Assembly: GCF_026013525.1 (NCBI RefSeq)
Contig: NZ_JAPDRA010000004.1
Span: 40,412 to 104,411, forward strand
Length of the DNA: 64,000 bases
Source: Sphingomonas canadensis
Lineage (GTDB): Bacteria > Pseudomonadota > Alphaproteobacteria > Sphingomonadales > Sphingomonadaceae
Reading direction: 5' to 3'
A program made the translations under genes and the position numbers. The first letter of the stretch is position 1. Each line of letters opens with the position of its first letter. Below are positions 51,918 through 60,549 of the stretch, one piece after another. The notes below the pieces were generated by a model, which saw nothing but the letters and a program-made list of their open reading frames with translations, was not told the origin of the DNA and made no database searches.

Positions 51918-52697
51918 TCAGCTCACAAGCTGCGGCGCGGGCATCTTGCCCTGCTGCACCTGGCGCCCGAAGATCTCACGCATCTGGCCTAGCGAGAAGA
52001 GGTGCGCGAAGATCAGCGGCAGCATGCCGTTCTGCATCATCTTGCGAAGCTGGTCGCCGCGCAGATCGTTGAGCTTCTGCTCGTCGATCATGCGGAAGCC
52101 GCGATAGACGAACGGCTGGGCCGCGCCCTCGGGCTGGATCGAGACCTCGCCGTCCATCAGCAGGTCCAGGTCCGCCAGCTCCTTGACGAACAGGCCGGTG
52201 TTCTGGCCCGCGCGCTCGAACTGCTCGGCGAACTGCAGGATGCCCTTGGTCGCCTCGCTCGGCTGGCCGTCTTCGCCGAACAGCTTCTCGCCTTCCTCGC
52301 CCGGGCCGATCGCGTCGGAGGTGGGATCGAAGCACAGCGACAGCTCGTCGCTGTCCTGCCGCAGGCGCGCCAGCATATAGGGATAGCGGCGGATATAGGC
52401 CGGGACGTAGAAGTTCTGCTCGATCAGCTTGCCTTCATCGTCGAAGAAGACGTTGACGCCCTCGTTCAGGCCCATCAGCGCCAGCGGCACGGGGTCTTCG
52501 CCCATCGAGAAGACGATCGGCATGAAACGCTGCAGGATCGGGAATTCCTCGACCGTCACCGGCACCGCATGCTGGTGGACAAGGAACGGCGCGCGATCGA
52601 CAGGGCGCGCGCGGAACTCCCCATGAAGCTGGCTCGAAAGCGGCTGGAGGTCCTGGTAGAAGAGAGGAAGCGGCTGCTGCTGCGGCGCGGTGGCCAT
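51918..52697 (-). CDS. SapC family protein
   Basis: SapC-like proteins are about 240-260 residues and named after an S-layer-associated protein; their role is not defined. The 259-residue product starts MATAPQQQPLPLFYQDLQPL. The conserved EFPILQRFMPIVFS, FYVPAYIRRYPYMLAR and KELADLDLLMDGEVSI are visible. It has no signal peptide. The start at 52697 is preceded by GGAGA on the minus strand. Its gene is followed at 4 bases by cytochrome b561. Confidence 0.85.
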   Translation of the reverse strand: MATAPQQQPLPLFYQDLQPLSSQLHGEFRARPVDRAPFLVHQHAVPVTVEEFPILQRFMPIVFSMGEDPVPLALMGLNEGVNVFFDDEGKLIEQNFYVPAYIRRYPYMLARLRQDSDELSLCFDPTSDAIGPGEEGEKLFGEDGQPSEATKGILQFAEQFERAGQNTGLFVKELADLDLLMDGEVSIQPEGAAQPFVYRGFRMIDEQKLNDLRGDQLRKMMQNGMLPLIFAHLFSLGQMREIFGRQVQQGKMPAPQLVS

Positions 52698-52746
52698 CGA
52701 AATCTCCTGGGAACGGCTTGTAGTATGGATTCTCGGATGCTGCGCT

Positions 52747-54213
52747 CTATGGCGCGGGCGCTTCCGGCGCAAGCGTGACGAGCTTGCCGGGATTGAGGAT
52801 ACCGCGCGGATCGAGCGCGTGCTTGATCGCCCGCAACGTCGCGACGCGCACCGGCGGGCCGAGCCGCTCCAGCTCCGCGCGCTTCAACTGGCCGATGCCG
52901 TGCTCGGCCGAGATCGAGCCCCCGGAAGCGACCACCAGATCGTGAACAAATCGCGTGATTTCAGGAGCATGGGCGGGATACCAATGCACCTCGTCGGCTC
53001 CCTTGGGCGCGCGCACATGGAAATGGACATTGCCGTCGCCCAGATGGCCATAGGGGCTGACCAGCGTGCCGGGGAAGCGCGATTCCACGGCCGCCGCCCC
53101 CTCCACCATGAAGCGCGGCATGTCCGGGATCGGCACGGAGATGTCGTGCGCGATGGTGACGCCCGCGGTGCGCTCCGCCTCCGAGATCGAATCGCGGATG
53201 CGCCAGAAGCCCTCCGCCTGCGCCTCGCTGGCCGCGACCACCGCGTCCACCGCCATCCCGGCCTCCAGCGCATCGCCCAGCAGCCGTTCGAGCAGCGCGC
53301 CGGGCGCCTCGTCGTCCGCGCCGCTCGCCACCGCCTCGATCAGCGCATTCCACGGCTGGGGCGCGGCCAGCGGCGCGCGGGTGCCGGGGATCTGCTCCAG
53401 GACCAGCGACAGCGCGCTCGCCGGCACGATCTCGAAGCTTTCGATCGCGTTCGTCCGCGCCTCCATCGCGCGCAGCAGGTCTAGCGCGGCCTGCGGCGTC
53501 TCCAGCCCCACCCAGGCCACCGCGCGCGACGCGACCGCGGGAACAAGCCGCAGGCTGGCCGCGGTGACAATGCCCAGCGTGCCCTCCGCCCCGATCAGGA
53601 GCTGGTTGAGATCGTATCCGCGATTGTCCTTCTTCAGTACCGGCAGGCCGTTGTGGACCGATCCATCGGGCAGCACCGCCTCCACGCCCGCCACCAGGCT
53701 GCGCATGTTGCCGAAGCGCAGTACCTGCGTGCCGCCCGCGTTGGTGGACACCAGCCCGCCGATCGTCGCCGATCCGCGCGCGCCCAGCGTGAGGGGGAAG
53801 CGCCGCCCCTGCTCCAGCGCGGCTTCGTGCAGATCGGCCAGGATCACGCCCGCCTCCGCCACCGCCAGATTCTCCTCGGCGCTGATCCGCCGGATATGGT
53901 TCATCCGGCGCGTGGAGAGCAGCAGCGCCGATCCGTCCGCCGGCGGCGTCGCGCCGCCGCACATGCCGGTGTTGCCGCCCTGGGGCACCAGCGCGACCCC
54001 GGCCGCCGCCGCCAGCGCGACGATCGCGGAGACCTCCCCGGTCGATCCCGGCGTGAGCAGCGCCGCGGACGCCCCATGGTAGCGGCCGCGCCAATCGCTC
54101 AGCCAGGGCGCGATCGCATCGGCATCGGTGGTCACGGACTTGGGGCCGAAGCGTTCGCGGACGGTTTCGACCAGATTCTGCTGCTGCGGGGTCATCGGCG
54201 CGGGCAATAGCAT
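52747..54213 (-). CDS. FAD-linked D-2-hydroxyacid dehydrogenase (D2HGDH/GlcD family)
   Basis: The VAO-type flavoenzyme oxidises D-2-hydroxyacids such as D-2-hydroxyglutarate or D-lactate to 2-oxoacids. The 488-residue product has the PCMH FAD domain (LVPQGGNTGMCGGATP, LTLGARGSATIGGLVSTNAGG, LIGAEGTLGIVTAASLRL). Its C-terminal domain has metal ligands in YGHLGDGNVHFHV and EHGIGQLKRAELERLGP. The exact substrate is not determined by context. An internal ATG at 54195 is an alternative start. Confidence 0.9.
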   Translation of the reverse strand: MLLPAPMTPQQQNLVETVRERFGPKSVTTDADAIAPWLSDWRGRYHGASAALLTPGSTGEVSAIVALAAAAGVALVPQGGNTGMCGGATPPADGSALLLSTRRMNHIRRISAEENLAVAEAGVILADLHEAALEQGRRFPLTLGARGSATIGGLVSTNAGGTQVLRFGNMRSLVAGVEAVLPDGSVHNGLPVLKKDNRGYDLNQLLIGAEGTLGIVTAASLRLVPAVASRAVAWVGLETPQAALDLLRAMEARTNAIESFEIVPASALSLVLEQIPGTRAPLAAPQPWNALIEAVASGADDEAPGALLERLLGDALEAGMAVDAVVAASEAQAEGFWRIRDSISEAERTAGVTIAHDISVPIPDMPRFMVEGAAAVESRFPGTLVSPYGHLGDGNVHFHVRAPKGADEVHWYPAHAPEITRFVHDLVVASGGSISAEHGIGQLKRAELERLGPPVRVATLRAIKHALDPRGILNPGKLVTLAPEAPAP

Positions 54214-54260
54214 GGCGCGCGGGGCCGTTCCAATTCATCTCATGTTCAAGCCCGGGCGCT

Positions 54261-54734
54261 ATGCCGGGCGATGTGAAGAGGAAGACTGCACTGACTGCGT
54301 CCGCGCTGGCGGCGCTTCTCGCCGTGCCCGCGGCGGCGCCGGCCAGCCCTGGCGGATGGGGAGTCACGACCCAGCAGATGGTGATCCATGTGCCGCGGAT
54401 GACGGTGACGCGCACCACGATCGTGACGCGCAGCTTCCCCCGCCGCCCCCCGCCCATGGTGTTCACCGAACGCAAGGCGGACGATTGCGTGAAGCTGGAC
54501 AAGATCGTCGGCTTCGCCGTCAGCCCGGGCGACACGATCGAGCTGATGCTGAGCGACGGCAAGCGGCTGCGCGCGCGGCTGGGCTCCAACTGCCCGGCGC
54601 TGGGCTTCTATTCCGGCTTCTACGTGCGCCCGCACAAGGACGGGAAGATGTGCGCCAAACGCGATTCGATCCGCTCGCGATCGGGCGGCACATGCAGCAT
54701 CGACAGCTTCCGGGCGCTGGTGCCGGCGCGGTAG
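54261..54734 (+). CDS. Hypothetical secreted protein
   Basis: I recognise it only as a conserved sphingomonad-type hypothetical. The 157-residue product has a signal sequence (about 5-29, KTALTASALAALLAVPAAAP). A variable Thr/Pro segment is followed by a small beta domain (from about residue 72: KADDCVKLDKIVGFAV, LMLSDGKRLRARLG, LGFYSGFYVRP, SGGTCSIDSFRAL). Four conserved-looking cysteines could form two disulfides. The start may be the ATG at 54261 or the GTG at 54273. The gap to the helicase (54735-54869) holds a TTGACA at 54793 but no clear -10. Confidence 0.7.
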   Translation: MPGDVKRKTALTASALAALLAVPAAAPASPGGWGVTTQQMVIHVPRMTVTRTTIVTRSFPRRPPPMVFTERKADDCVKLDKIVGFAVSPGDTIELMLSDGKRLRARLGSNCPALGFYSGFYVRPHKDGKMCAKRDSIRSRSGGTCSIDSFRALVPAR

Positions 54735-54869
54735 GGGCCGCCCTGTTTAGCCGGCCTCGGCCCACTCCGCCGCAAGAGAACGCCCAGAGTGCTTGACATC
54801 GCTTCCCAAATAGGCAAGCGCCGGGCGGGTTAGCGGCGTGGTGTCCACGCCCCCTTTCCGGACATTTGC

Positions 54870-56312
54870 ATGAGCTTTGCCGACCTCGGCCTTTCAGACG
54901 AACTGCTACGCGCAGTAGAAGCGGCCGGATATTCCGAGCCGACCCCGATCCAGCGCCAGGCGATCCCCAGCGTGCTGATGGGCAAGGACCTGATCGGCAT
55001 CGCCCAGACGGGTACGGGCAAGACCGCGGCCTTCGTGCTGCCGATGATCGACATTCTGGGCGAAGGGCGCACCCGCGCGCTGATGCCGCGCAGCCTGATC
55101 CTGGAGCCCACGCGCGAGCTGGCGGCGCAGGTGGCCGAGAATTTCGAGAAATACGGCGTCCACCACAAGCTATCCATGGCGCTGCTGATCGGCGGCGTTC
55201 AGATGGGCGATCAGGTGAAGGCGCTGGAAAAGGGCGTCGACGTGCTGATCGCCACGCCCGGGCGGCTGATGGACCTGTTCGGCCGCGGCAAGATCCTGCT
55301 CACCGGCTGCAGCCTGCTGGTGATCGACGAGGCGGACCGGATGCTCGACATGGGGTTCATCCCCGATATCGAGGAGATCTGCACCAAGCTGCCGAAGAAC
55401 CGCCAGACGCTGTTGTTCTCGGCCACGATGCCGCCGGTGATCAAGAAGCTGGCCGACAAGTTCCTGAACGATCCCAAGCGGGTCGAGGTGGCGCGGCCCG
55501 CCACGACGAACACCAACATCCGCCAGTTCGTGGTGCCCGTCGCCGCGGCGAAGAAGCGCGAGGCGCTGCGCGAGCTGCTGCGCGCCGAGGACCTGCACAC
55601 CGCGATCATCTTCTGCAACCGCAAGACCACGGTGCGCGAGCTCAACAAGAGCCTCCAGCGATCGGGCTTCGCGTCGAGCGAGATCCATGGCGACATGGAA
55701 CAGCCCGCGCGGCTGGCAGAGCTGGACCGGTTCAAGAAGGGCGACGTCAACATCCTGGTCGCGTCGGACGTCGCCGCGCGCGGGCTGGACATCAAGGGCG
55801 TCAGCCACGTCTTCAACTTCGACGCGCCGTGGCATCCGGACGATTACGTCCACCGCATCGGCCGCACTGGCCGCGCGGGCGCCACCGGCACCGCCTATAC
55901 GCTGGTGACCCCCGACGATGCCGAGAACATCGCCGAGATCGAGAAGCTGACCGGGCAGAAGATCGAGCGGATCGCCGCGCCGGGCGGCGGATCGGCCGAT
56001 GCCGGCGAAGAGGCGCCGCCCCGCCGCGAACGCGCCCGGGCCGAAAAGCCGCGCCGGGGCGAGAAGCCCGAGCGGGCCGAACAGGCGGACAAGGCCGAAC
56101 GGCCCGAACGGACCGCCAAGCCCGAGCGGGCGGAGCGCGACGAGCGTCCGCAACGCGAACCGCGCGAGGCACGGCCGCCGCGTTCCGAGCCCCGCCAGGA
56201 ACGCCAGCCCCGTCCCGAGCGCCAGCGCCGCCACGAGCCCGCCGACGACGGCCCCGACGATGGCTGGAACGGCCCGATGCCGGACTTCCTCAACTTCTCC
56301 ATCGGCGGCTGA
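54870..56312 (+). CDS. DEAD-box RNA helicase, RhlE-like
   Basis: ATP-dependent RNA remodelling enzyme. The 480-residue product has the full motif set: Q motif GYSEPTPIQRQAIP, Walker A AQTGTGKT, PTRELAAQ, TPGRLMD, DEAD as IDEADRML, SAT in LFSATMPP, and HRIGRTGRAG. The helicase core ends about residue 370. A 110-residue charged tail of Arg/Glu/Pro repeats (RPERTAKPERAERDERPQRE) probably binds RNA. Its gene is followed after 9 bases by DUF1289. Confidence 0.93.
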   Translation: MSFADLGLSDELLRAVEAAGYSEPTPIQRQAIPSVLMGKDLIGIAQTGTGKTAAFVLPMIDILGEGRTRALMPRSLILEPTRELAAQVAENFEKYGVHHKLSMALLIGGVQMGDQVKALEKGVDVLIATPGRLMDLFGRGKILLTGCSLLVIDEADRMLDMGFIPDIEEICTKLPKNRQTLLFSATMPPVIKKLADKFLNDPKRVEVARPATTNTNIRQFVVPVAAAKKREALRELLRAEDLHTAIIFCNRKTTVRELNKSLQRSGFASSEIHGDMEQPARLAELDRFKKGDVNILVASDVAARGLDIKGVSHVFNFDAPWHPDDYVHRIGRTGRAGATGTAYTLVTPDDAENIAEIEKLTGQKIERIAAPGGGSADAGEEAPPRRERARAEKPRRGEKPERAEQADKAERPERTAKPERAERDERPQREPREARPPRSEPRQERQPRPERQRRHEPADDGPDDGWNGPMPDFLNFSIGG

Positions 56313-56321
56313 GCCCGCGCG

Positions 56322-56516
56322 ATGTGGGAGGTCGTTCCCGTCATCGAGAGCCCGTGCGTCAACATCTGTCGGATCGACCGGAAGACGCGCTGGTGCGAAG
56401 GCTGCGGCCGCACCGCCGCCGAGATCACCCGCTGGGGCGAGACCGACGACGCCGACCGCAAGGCCGTGATGGCGGAGCTGCCCGCGCGGATGCGGGCGAT
56501 GCGCCGCGGCTATTGA
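56322..56516 (+). CDS. DUF1289 small Cys-rich protein
   Basis: The 64-residue product matches DUF1289: SPCVNICRIDRKTRWCEGCGRTAAEITRW, with four cysteines (CxxxC and CxxC, here C12/C16/C25/C28 by my count) that could bind zinc or an iron-sulfur cluster. The function is unknown. It follows the helicase by 9 bases in the same direction. Confidence 0.88.
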   Translation: MWEVVPVIESPCVNICRIDRKTRWCEGCGRTAAEITRWGETDDADRKAVMAELPARMRAMRRGY

Positions 56517-56584
56517 GCCGCCCGCACGGCCGGGACCGCCGGTTCCAATTCCCAGCGAGATGTATCCGGCATGGGGTCCGGCGA

Positions 56585-56602
56585 GACCGGACCGGTCCGG
56601 TC
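56585..56602. repeat. 18-base perfect palindrome
   Basis: GACCGGACCGGTCCGGTC reads the same on both strands. It lies in the 132-base gap between the convergent DUF1289 and GST genes, within a longer imperfect hairpin (GGGGTCCGG ... CCGGTCCCC, 56574-56605). It may be a bidirectional transcript-end structure or a protein site. Confidence 0.7.
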
Positions 56603-56648
56603 CCCGCCGAACGCCGGGGAACGGCCGCGAGCCGACTCCAACGCGCGC

Positions 56649-57272
56649 CTATGCCTGCGCCGGTGCCATCAGCGCATCGTCGATCGCGGTCGCGCGGACA
56701 TAGGCCTCCCGGCTGCTGACCCGGGCGAAATAATCGGCGAAGGCGTCGCGCCTGGGCAGCGTGCCGAACTGGACGCCCCAGCCCACCGCCGATCCGACAT
56801 AGACGTCCGCCGCGGTGAAGCGGCTGCCGGCGATATAGGGATTCGCCAGTACCGCCTTTTCCAGCACGTCCACCGTCTGGTCATAGCTGCCATAGCCGAA
56901 CATCCGCGCCTGATCGGCGCTGGGCACGAACCCGGCATGATTGTTGGTCACCGCCTGCTCCACCGGGCCGGCGGCGAAGAACAGCCAGCGGTAATAGTCC
57001 GCGCGCTCCTCCGGCCGTGGCGCCAGCCCGGCCTCGGGGAACGCCTCCGCCAGATAGGCGCAGATCGCCGCGCATTCGGTGACCACCTTGCCGTCATGCA
57101 CGATCGCCGGAACCTTCCCCATCGGATTGACCGACAGATAGGGCGCCGCCTTCATCGTCGATGCGTAATCGACCACCACCGCCTCATAGGGGACGCCGGT
57201 TTCCTCCAGCATCCAGCGCGCGATGCGGCCGCGCGACATGGGATTAGTGTACAAGACGAGCTGGCCGGCCAT
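56649..57272 (-). CDS. Glutathione S-transferase family protein
   Basis: The 207-residue product has the N-terminal thioredoxin-like domain (MAGQLVLYTNPMSRGRIARW, with a Ser/Arg active-site start) and cis-proline region GKVPAIVHDGKVVTECAAIC. The helical C-domain has FTAADVYVGSAVGWGVQF. The start at 57272 is set by the family; upstream codons are spurious. The substrate is unknown. It is transcribed in line with the oxygenase gene downstream of the hydrolase operon. Confidence 0.9.
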   Translation of the reverse strand: MAGQLVLYTNPMSRGRIARWMLEETGVPYEAVVVDYASTMKAAPYLSVNPMGKVPAIVHDGKVVTECAAICAYLAEAFPEAGLAPRPEERADYYRWLFFAAGPVEQAVTNNHAGFVPSADQARMFGYGSYDQTVDVLEKAVLANPYIAGSRFTAADVYVGSAVGWGVQFGTLPRRDAFADYFARVSSREAYVRATAIDDALMAPAQA

Positions 57273-57317
57273 CACATCCTCCTGCGAACCGATTTTGGAA
57301 CAAATACGGAACAATCG

Positions 57318-57902
57318 TCAGCGCGTCAACGCGGCGGGCAGCGCGTAATCGCCGGGCACCAGATAGCCGAACGACAGGATGATCCGGCGCCTGCGGCCGA
57401 ACACCGGCTGCGACATATGCGGCCGTTCGCTGGGGAAGAAGGCCAGCACCATTCCCTCCGCCACCTGCCGCGCGCGCGTTTCGATCACCGGCAGCCCGCC
57501 CTTGTAGGGAAGCTGGAGGAACAGGTTGGCGCGCAGATGGCGTTTGCCCGGCGGCGCCGAATCGATGTGCAGATGCACCAGCCCGCCCGCGCGGATGATG
57601 CTGAGATACCATCCGAACTGCGGCTCGGGCTCCGCATCGGCGGGAATGCCCAGCGCATGCTGGAGCCGCAACCGCACCGCCGTGTAGAGCGGGTCGATCC
57701 GCGGCAGCCGCTCCACCCGGCGGAACCGCCGCGGCGCGTTGCCGCTGGTGGAGGCGGTGGCGTTGGCGCGCAGATGCGGCTCCATCGCGCGCGCCCAGGC
57801 CAGCAGCGCGCGGCGCTCCGTCTCGCTGACAAAAGCCGGTGCCAGCAGCACGTCCGCGTCCGGCGGCGCATCGCGCCCCGCCAGCGCGGCGCCACCGGTC
57901 AT
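57318..57902 (-). CDS. 2-oxoglutarate/Fe(II)-dependent oxygenase-like protein
   Basis: The 194-residue product shows the facial triad of 2OG oxygenases: HLHIDSAP (HxD), a distal RPHMSQPV (His), and RRRRIILSFGY with the 2OG-binding Arg. This resembles the 2OG-FeII_Oxy_5/6 groups that hydroxylate proteins or small molecules. The ATG at 57902 (MTGGAALAG) overlaps the dienelactone-hydrolase stop (ATGA), so both are coupled. The substrate is unknown. Confidence 0.82.
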   Translation of the reverse strand: MTGGAALAGRDAPPDADVLLAPAFVSETERRALLAWARAMEPHLRANATASTSGNAPRRFRRVERLPRIDPLYTAVRLRLQHALGIPADAEPEPQFGWYLSIIRAGGLVHLHIDSAPPGKRHLRANLFLQLPYKGGLPVIETRARQVAEGMVLAFFPSERPHMSQPVFGRRRRIILSFGYLVPGDYALPAALTR

Positions 57903-58768
57903 GCGGCGGCGCCCAGCGTGCGCTCGAACAGCGCGAGCAGGCGCGCCCAGGCGCGCTCGGCCTGCGGTTCGTTGTACACCCGGCTGTCGGGCGGGCACCA
58001 GCCGTGGAGCGTGCCCGGATAAACCTCGATCTCGGCCGCAAGCTTCGCCGCGTCGAAGGCGGTGCGCAGCCGCACCTTCTCCTCGGGCGTGCGCCCGTCG
58101 TCATTCTCCGCGACGGCGATCAGGAAGCCCGCCTTCATCTGCGGGATCAGCAGGTGCGGGCTGTCCGGCGCGGTGGTGGCCAGCCCGCCGCCGTGAAAGG
58201 ATGCGCCCGCGCGCACCCGGTCCGCCCGCGCCGCCGCGGTCTGCATCACCAGCGGCCCGCCCATGCAATAGCCGGTGGTGCCGATGCCGCGCGCGGTATC
58301 CACCTCGCCCTGCGCATCCAGGAAATCGATGAAGGCGCGGGCGTCGCCGGCGGCGGCATCGGGCGTCAGCAGCTTGCGATATTCCATCGCCCGCTCGCGA
58401 ATCGCCGGGGCGTCGGGCGCCTCGCCCGGCTGGGTATAGGGCGGCCGGGCCGAACGGTAGAAGGCGTTGACCGTCAGCACCGCATAGCCCGACGCGGCCA
58501 GCCGGTCGGCCATCTTGCGGAAGGCGGGGCGCAGGCCGCCGATATCGGGCCACACCAGCACGCCGGGATGCCTGCCCGCATCGGGCGCGACGAAATAGGC
58601 TTCGGCGCTGCCATCGGGCATGGCCACGGTCACCTCGCGCGATTTGAGCGGGCGCGCGTCCGCGGGCGTGGGCAGCATCGCCATCAGCCCCGCCGCCCCC
58701 ACTCCGGCGCCGAACGCGCGGCGCGAAAGATAGCGGTCGTTGTCGGCGGCGGTATCCTGATCACACAT
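57899..58768 (-). CDS. Dienelactone hydrolase family protein, Tat-exported
   Basis: Alpha/beta hydrolase of the carboxymethylenebutenolidase type. The 289-residue product has a twin-arginine signal (YLSRRAFGAGVGAAGLMAML). The catalytic triad is Cys in GTTGYCMGGPLV, Asp in IAVAENDD, and His in PGTLHGWCPP. Export to the periplasm suggests action on an environmental ester or lactone. Its stop overlaps the downstream oxygenase start. Confidence 0.9.
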   Translation of the reverse strand: MCDQDTAADNDRYLSRRAFGAGVGAAGLMAMLPTPADARPLKSREVTVAMPDGSAEAYFVAPDAGRHPGVLVWPDIGGLRPAFRKMADRLAASGYAVLTVNAFYRSARPPYTQPGEAPDAPAIRERAMEYRKLLTPDAAAGDARAFIDFLDAQGEVDTARGIGTTGYCMGGPLVMQTAAARADRVRAGASFHGGGLATTAPDSPHLLIPQMKAGFLIAVAENDDGRTPEEKVRLRTAFDAAKLAAEIEVYPGTLHGWCPPDSRVYNEPQAERAWARLLALFERTLGAAA

Positions 58769-58859
58769 GCGGCATCCTCCCGTCCGCGCGCGGGCCGGGT
58801 TCCCCCGCTGCGGCCGGCCAAGGGTAGCGCCGCGGCGCGGGCCGCGCTACCGCCCGGGC

Positions 58860-59678
58860 ATGGAACTCGACGCCTATCTGGACCGTATCGGCTATGCCGG
58901 CCCGCGCACGCCGGACCTTGCGACGCTGGAGGGCGTGATGCGTGCGCACGTCGCCGCCGTGCCTTTCGAGAATCTCGACGTCCAGCTCGGCCGCAGGCTC
59001 GATACCGCGCTGCCCGCGATCTATGCCAAGATCGTCGGCGATCGGCGCGGCGGCTGGTGCTTCGAGCAGAACGGCCTGCTCGGCTGGGCGCTGGCCGCAC
59101 TTGGCTTCCGCGTGACCCGGCTGAGCGGCGGCGTGATGCGCGAACGGCAGGGCGAGGCGGCCATGGGCAACCACCTTGCGCTCAAGGTGTCGCTGGAGCG
59201 CGACTGGCTGGTGGACGCCGGCTTCGGCGGCAGCCAGGCCGCGCCGGTGCCGCTGGCGGAGGGCGCGCACGAACATCCGCCGTACCGCATATGGCTGGCG
59301 CGCGAGCCCGGCGGCCACTGGCGCTTCGCCGAACTGTTCGACGGCGGCAGCCCCTTTACCTATGATTTCCTGGACGGCCCCGCGGACGAGGCGTTGCTCG
59401 CGGCCAAGTGCGCCGAGCTCCAGGATATCCCCGAATCGCCCTTCGTCCAGAATCTGGTGGTGCAGCGGCGCGTGGGCGATCGCCACCGCACGCTGCGCGG
59501 CCGCGTGTTCAGCGAGCGCGGGCCGGACGGCGTCGCGACCCGCACGATCGGCAGCGCGGACGAGCTGGTGGCCGTTCTGGCGGACGAATTCGGGCTCCGG
59601 GTGCCCGCCGCGGCCGGGCTGTGGGACGCGATCTGCGAACGCCACGCCGCGCTGTTCCCCGAAACCGCAGGCGCCTGA
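58860..59678 (+). CDS. Arylamine N-acetyltransferase
   Basis: NAT acetylates aromatic amines and hydrazines with acetyl-CoA. The 272-residue product has the Cys-His-Asp triad: C67 in RRGGWCFEQNGL, H105 in GNHLALKV, D119 in WLVDAGFGG. PFENLDVQLGR near residue 35 completes the family pattern. The ATG at 58860 is chosen because earlier codons fall in the divergent hydrolase promoter. Confidence 0.93.
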   Translation: MELDAYLDRIGYAGPRTPDLATLEGVMRAHVAAVPFENLDVQLGRRLDTALPAIYAKIVGDRRGGWCFEQNGLLGWALAALGFRVTRLSGGVMRERQGEAAMGNHLALKVSLERDWLVDAGFGGSQAAPVPLAEGAHEHPPYRIWLAREPGGHWRFAELFDGGSPFTYDFLDGPADEALLAAKCAELQDIPESPFVQNLVVQRRVGDRHRTLRGRVFSERGPDGVATRTIGSADELVAVLADEFGLRVPAAAGLWDAICERHAALFPETAGA

Positions 59679-59686
59679 AACGGCAA

Positions 59687-59716
59687 AGGCCCCTCCCCGC
59701 CGGGGAAGGGGCCTTG
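59687..59716. terminator. Bidirectional hairpin terminator
   Basis: AAGGCCCCTCCCCG and its inverted copy CGGGGAAGGGGCCTT (one bulge) form a stem. It lies between the NAT stop and the convergent trcR stop. The AA/TT ends give short U tracts on both strands. Confidence 0.75.
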
Positions 59717-59750
59717 TGCATGGTCCCTGGGCGTTCGCCCTGGGCGCCGC

Positions 59751-60425
59751 TCAGCGCTTGAAGGGGTCCTCGAACGCGGGTGCCGGGGCCTCTTCGCCGC
59801 TGGCGGCCAGCTCGGCCGCATGGGCCGCGGCCTCGCGCTCGGCGCGGAGCTGCTCGATCAGCGCCTCGCGGTCGCCCTCCAGGCGGGTGTCGACCTGCGC
59901 CTCGATGCCGGCGGCCTTGGCGGCCTTGGCCACCGCGGCGTCCAGCTCGCGCTGGGTGGTCAGGCCCAGCGTCACCGGGTCCTTCGGCACGATGTTGCCG
60001 ATGTTCCAGTGGCTGCGATCGCGGATCGCGGCGATGGTGGTGCGGGTGGTGCCGATCAGCTTGCCGATCGCGCCGTCCGAAATCTCCGGATGGTGGCGCA
60101 GGATCCAGGCGATGCCGTCCGGCTTGTCCTGGCGCTTGGAAACCGGGGTGTAGCGCGGCCCCTTGGTGCGGCGGACCTGCTCGGGGCCTTTCATCATCTT
60201 CAGGACGTAGTTGGCGTCCTTCTGCCCCTTCTCGATCTCGTCCATCGTCAGCTCGTGCGCGCGGACGGGATCGCGGCCGGTCAGCTTGGTCGCGGCGGTA
60301 TCGTCGGCGATCGCCTGAACCTCCAGGATGTGGAGCCCGCAGAACTCGGCGATCTGCTCAAAGGTGAGCGACGTATTCTCGACCAGCCAGGAAGCGGTCG
60401 CATGCGGCATCAGCGGCTGGGCCAC
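59751..60425 (-). CDS. trcR: Cell-cycle transcriptional regulator TrcR (DUF1013)
   Basis: TrcR is an alphaproteobacteria-specific transcription regulator linked to cell-cycle control. The 224-residue product has an N-terminal region ending in FEQIAEFCGLHILEVQAIAD. A second helix-turn-helix-like segment is HHPEISDGAIGKLIGTTRTT, followed by RSHWNIGNIVPKDPVTLGL. I set the start at a GTG (60425), giving VAQPLMPHATASWLV. This matches the usual family N-terminus and has GGAG 9 bases upstream; ATG choices at 60410 or 60449 give shorter or longer forms. Confidence 0.9.
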   Translation of the reverse strand: MAQPLMPHATASWLVENTSLTFEQIAEFCGLHILEVQAIADDTAATKLTGRDPVRAHELTMDEIEKGQKDANYVLKMMKGPEQVRRTKGPRYTPVSKRQDKPDGIAWILRHHPEISDGAIGKLIGTTRTTIAAIRDRSHWNIGNIVPKDPVTLGLTTQRELDAAVAKAAKAAGIEAQVDTRLEGDREALIEQLRAEREAAAHAAELAASGEEAPAPAFEDPFKR

Positions 60426-60450
60426 GGTGATATTCTCCAGAAACAACAAG

Positions 60451-60471
60451 GGCCGCCCTCACCGGGCGGCC
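60451..60471 (-). terminator. Stem-loop downstream of the glycosyltransferase gene
   Basis: GGCCGCCC and GGGCGGCC (60451-60458 / 60464-60471) with a 5-base loop are followed on the minus strand by CTTGTTGTTT. It may end the glycosyltransferase transcript; it also lies in the trcR leader. Confidence 0.6.
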
Positions 60472-60549
60472 GTTCACGGGGCGAGCATTAATCCCGGAAC
60501 GCGGCGGGGGCAAGTTGTTCGAGGAATTAATGGCTTGCGGCCGCCCGCT

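Noticed and set aside
54793..54798. TTGACA as a -35 element of the helicase promoter
   Set aside because: No acceptable -10 is found at 16-18 bases, so it is not listed as a promoter.
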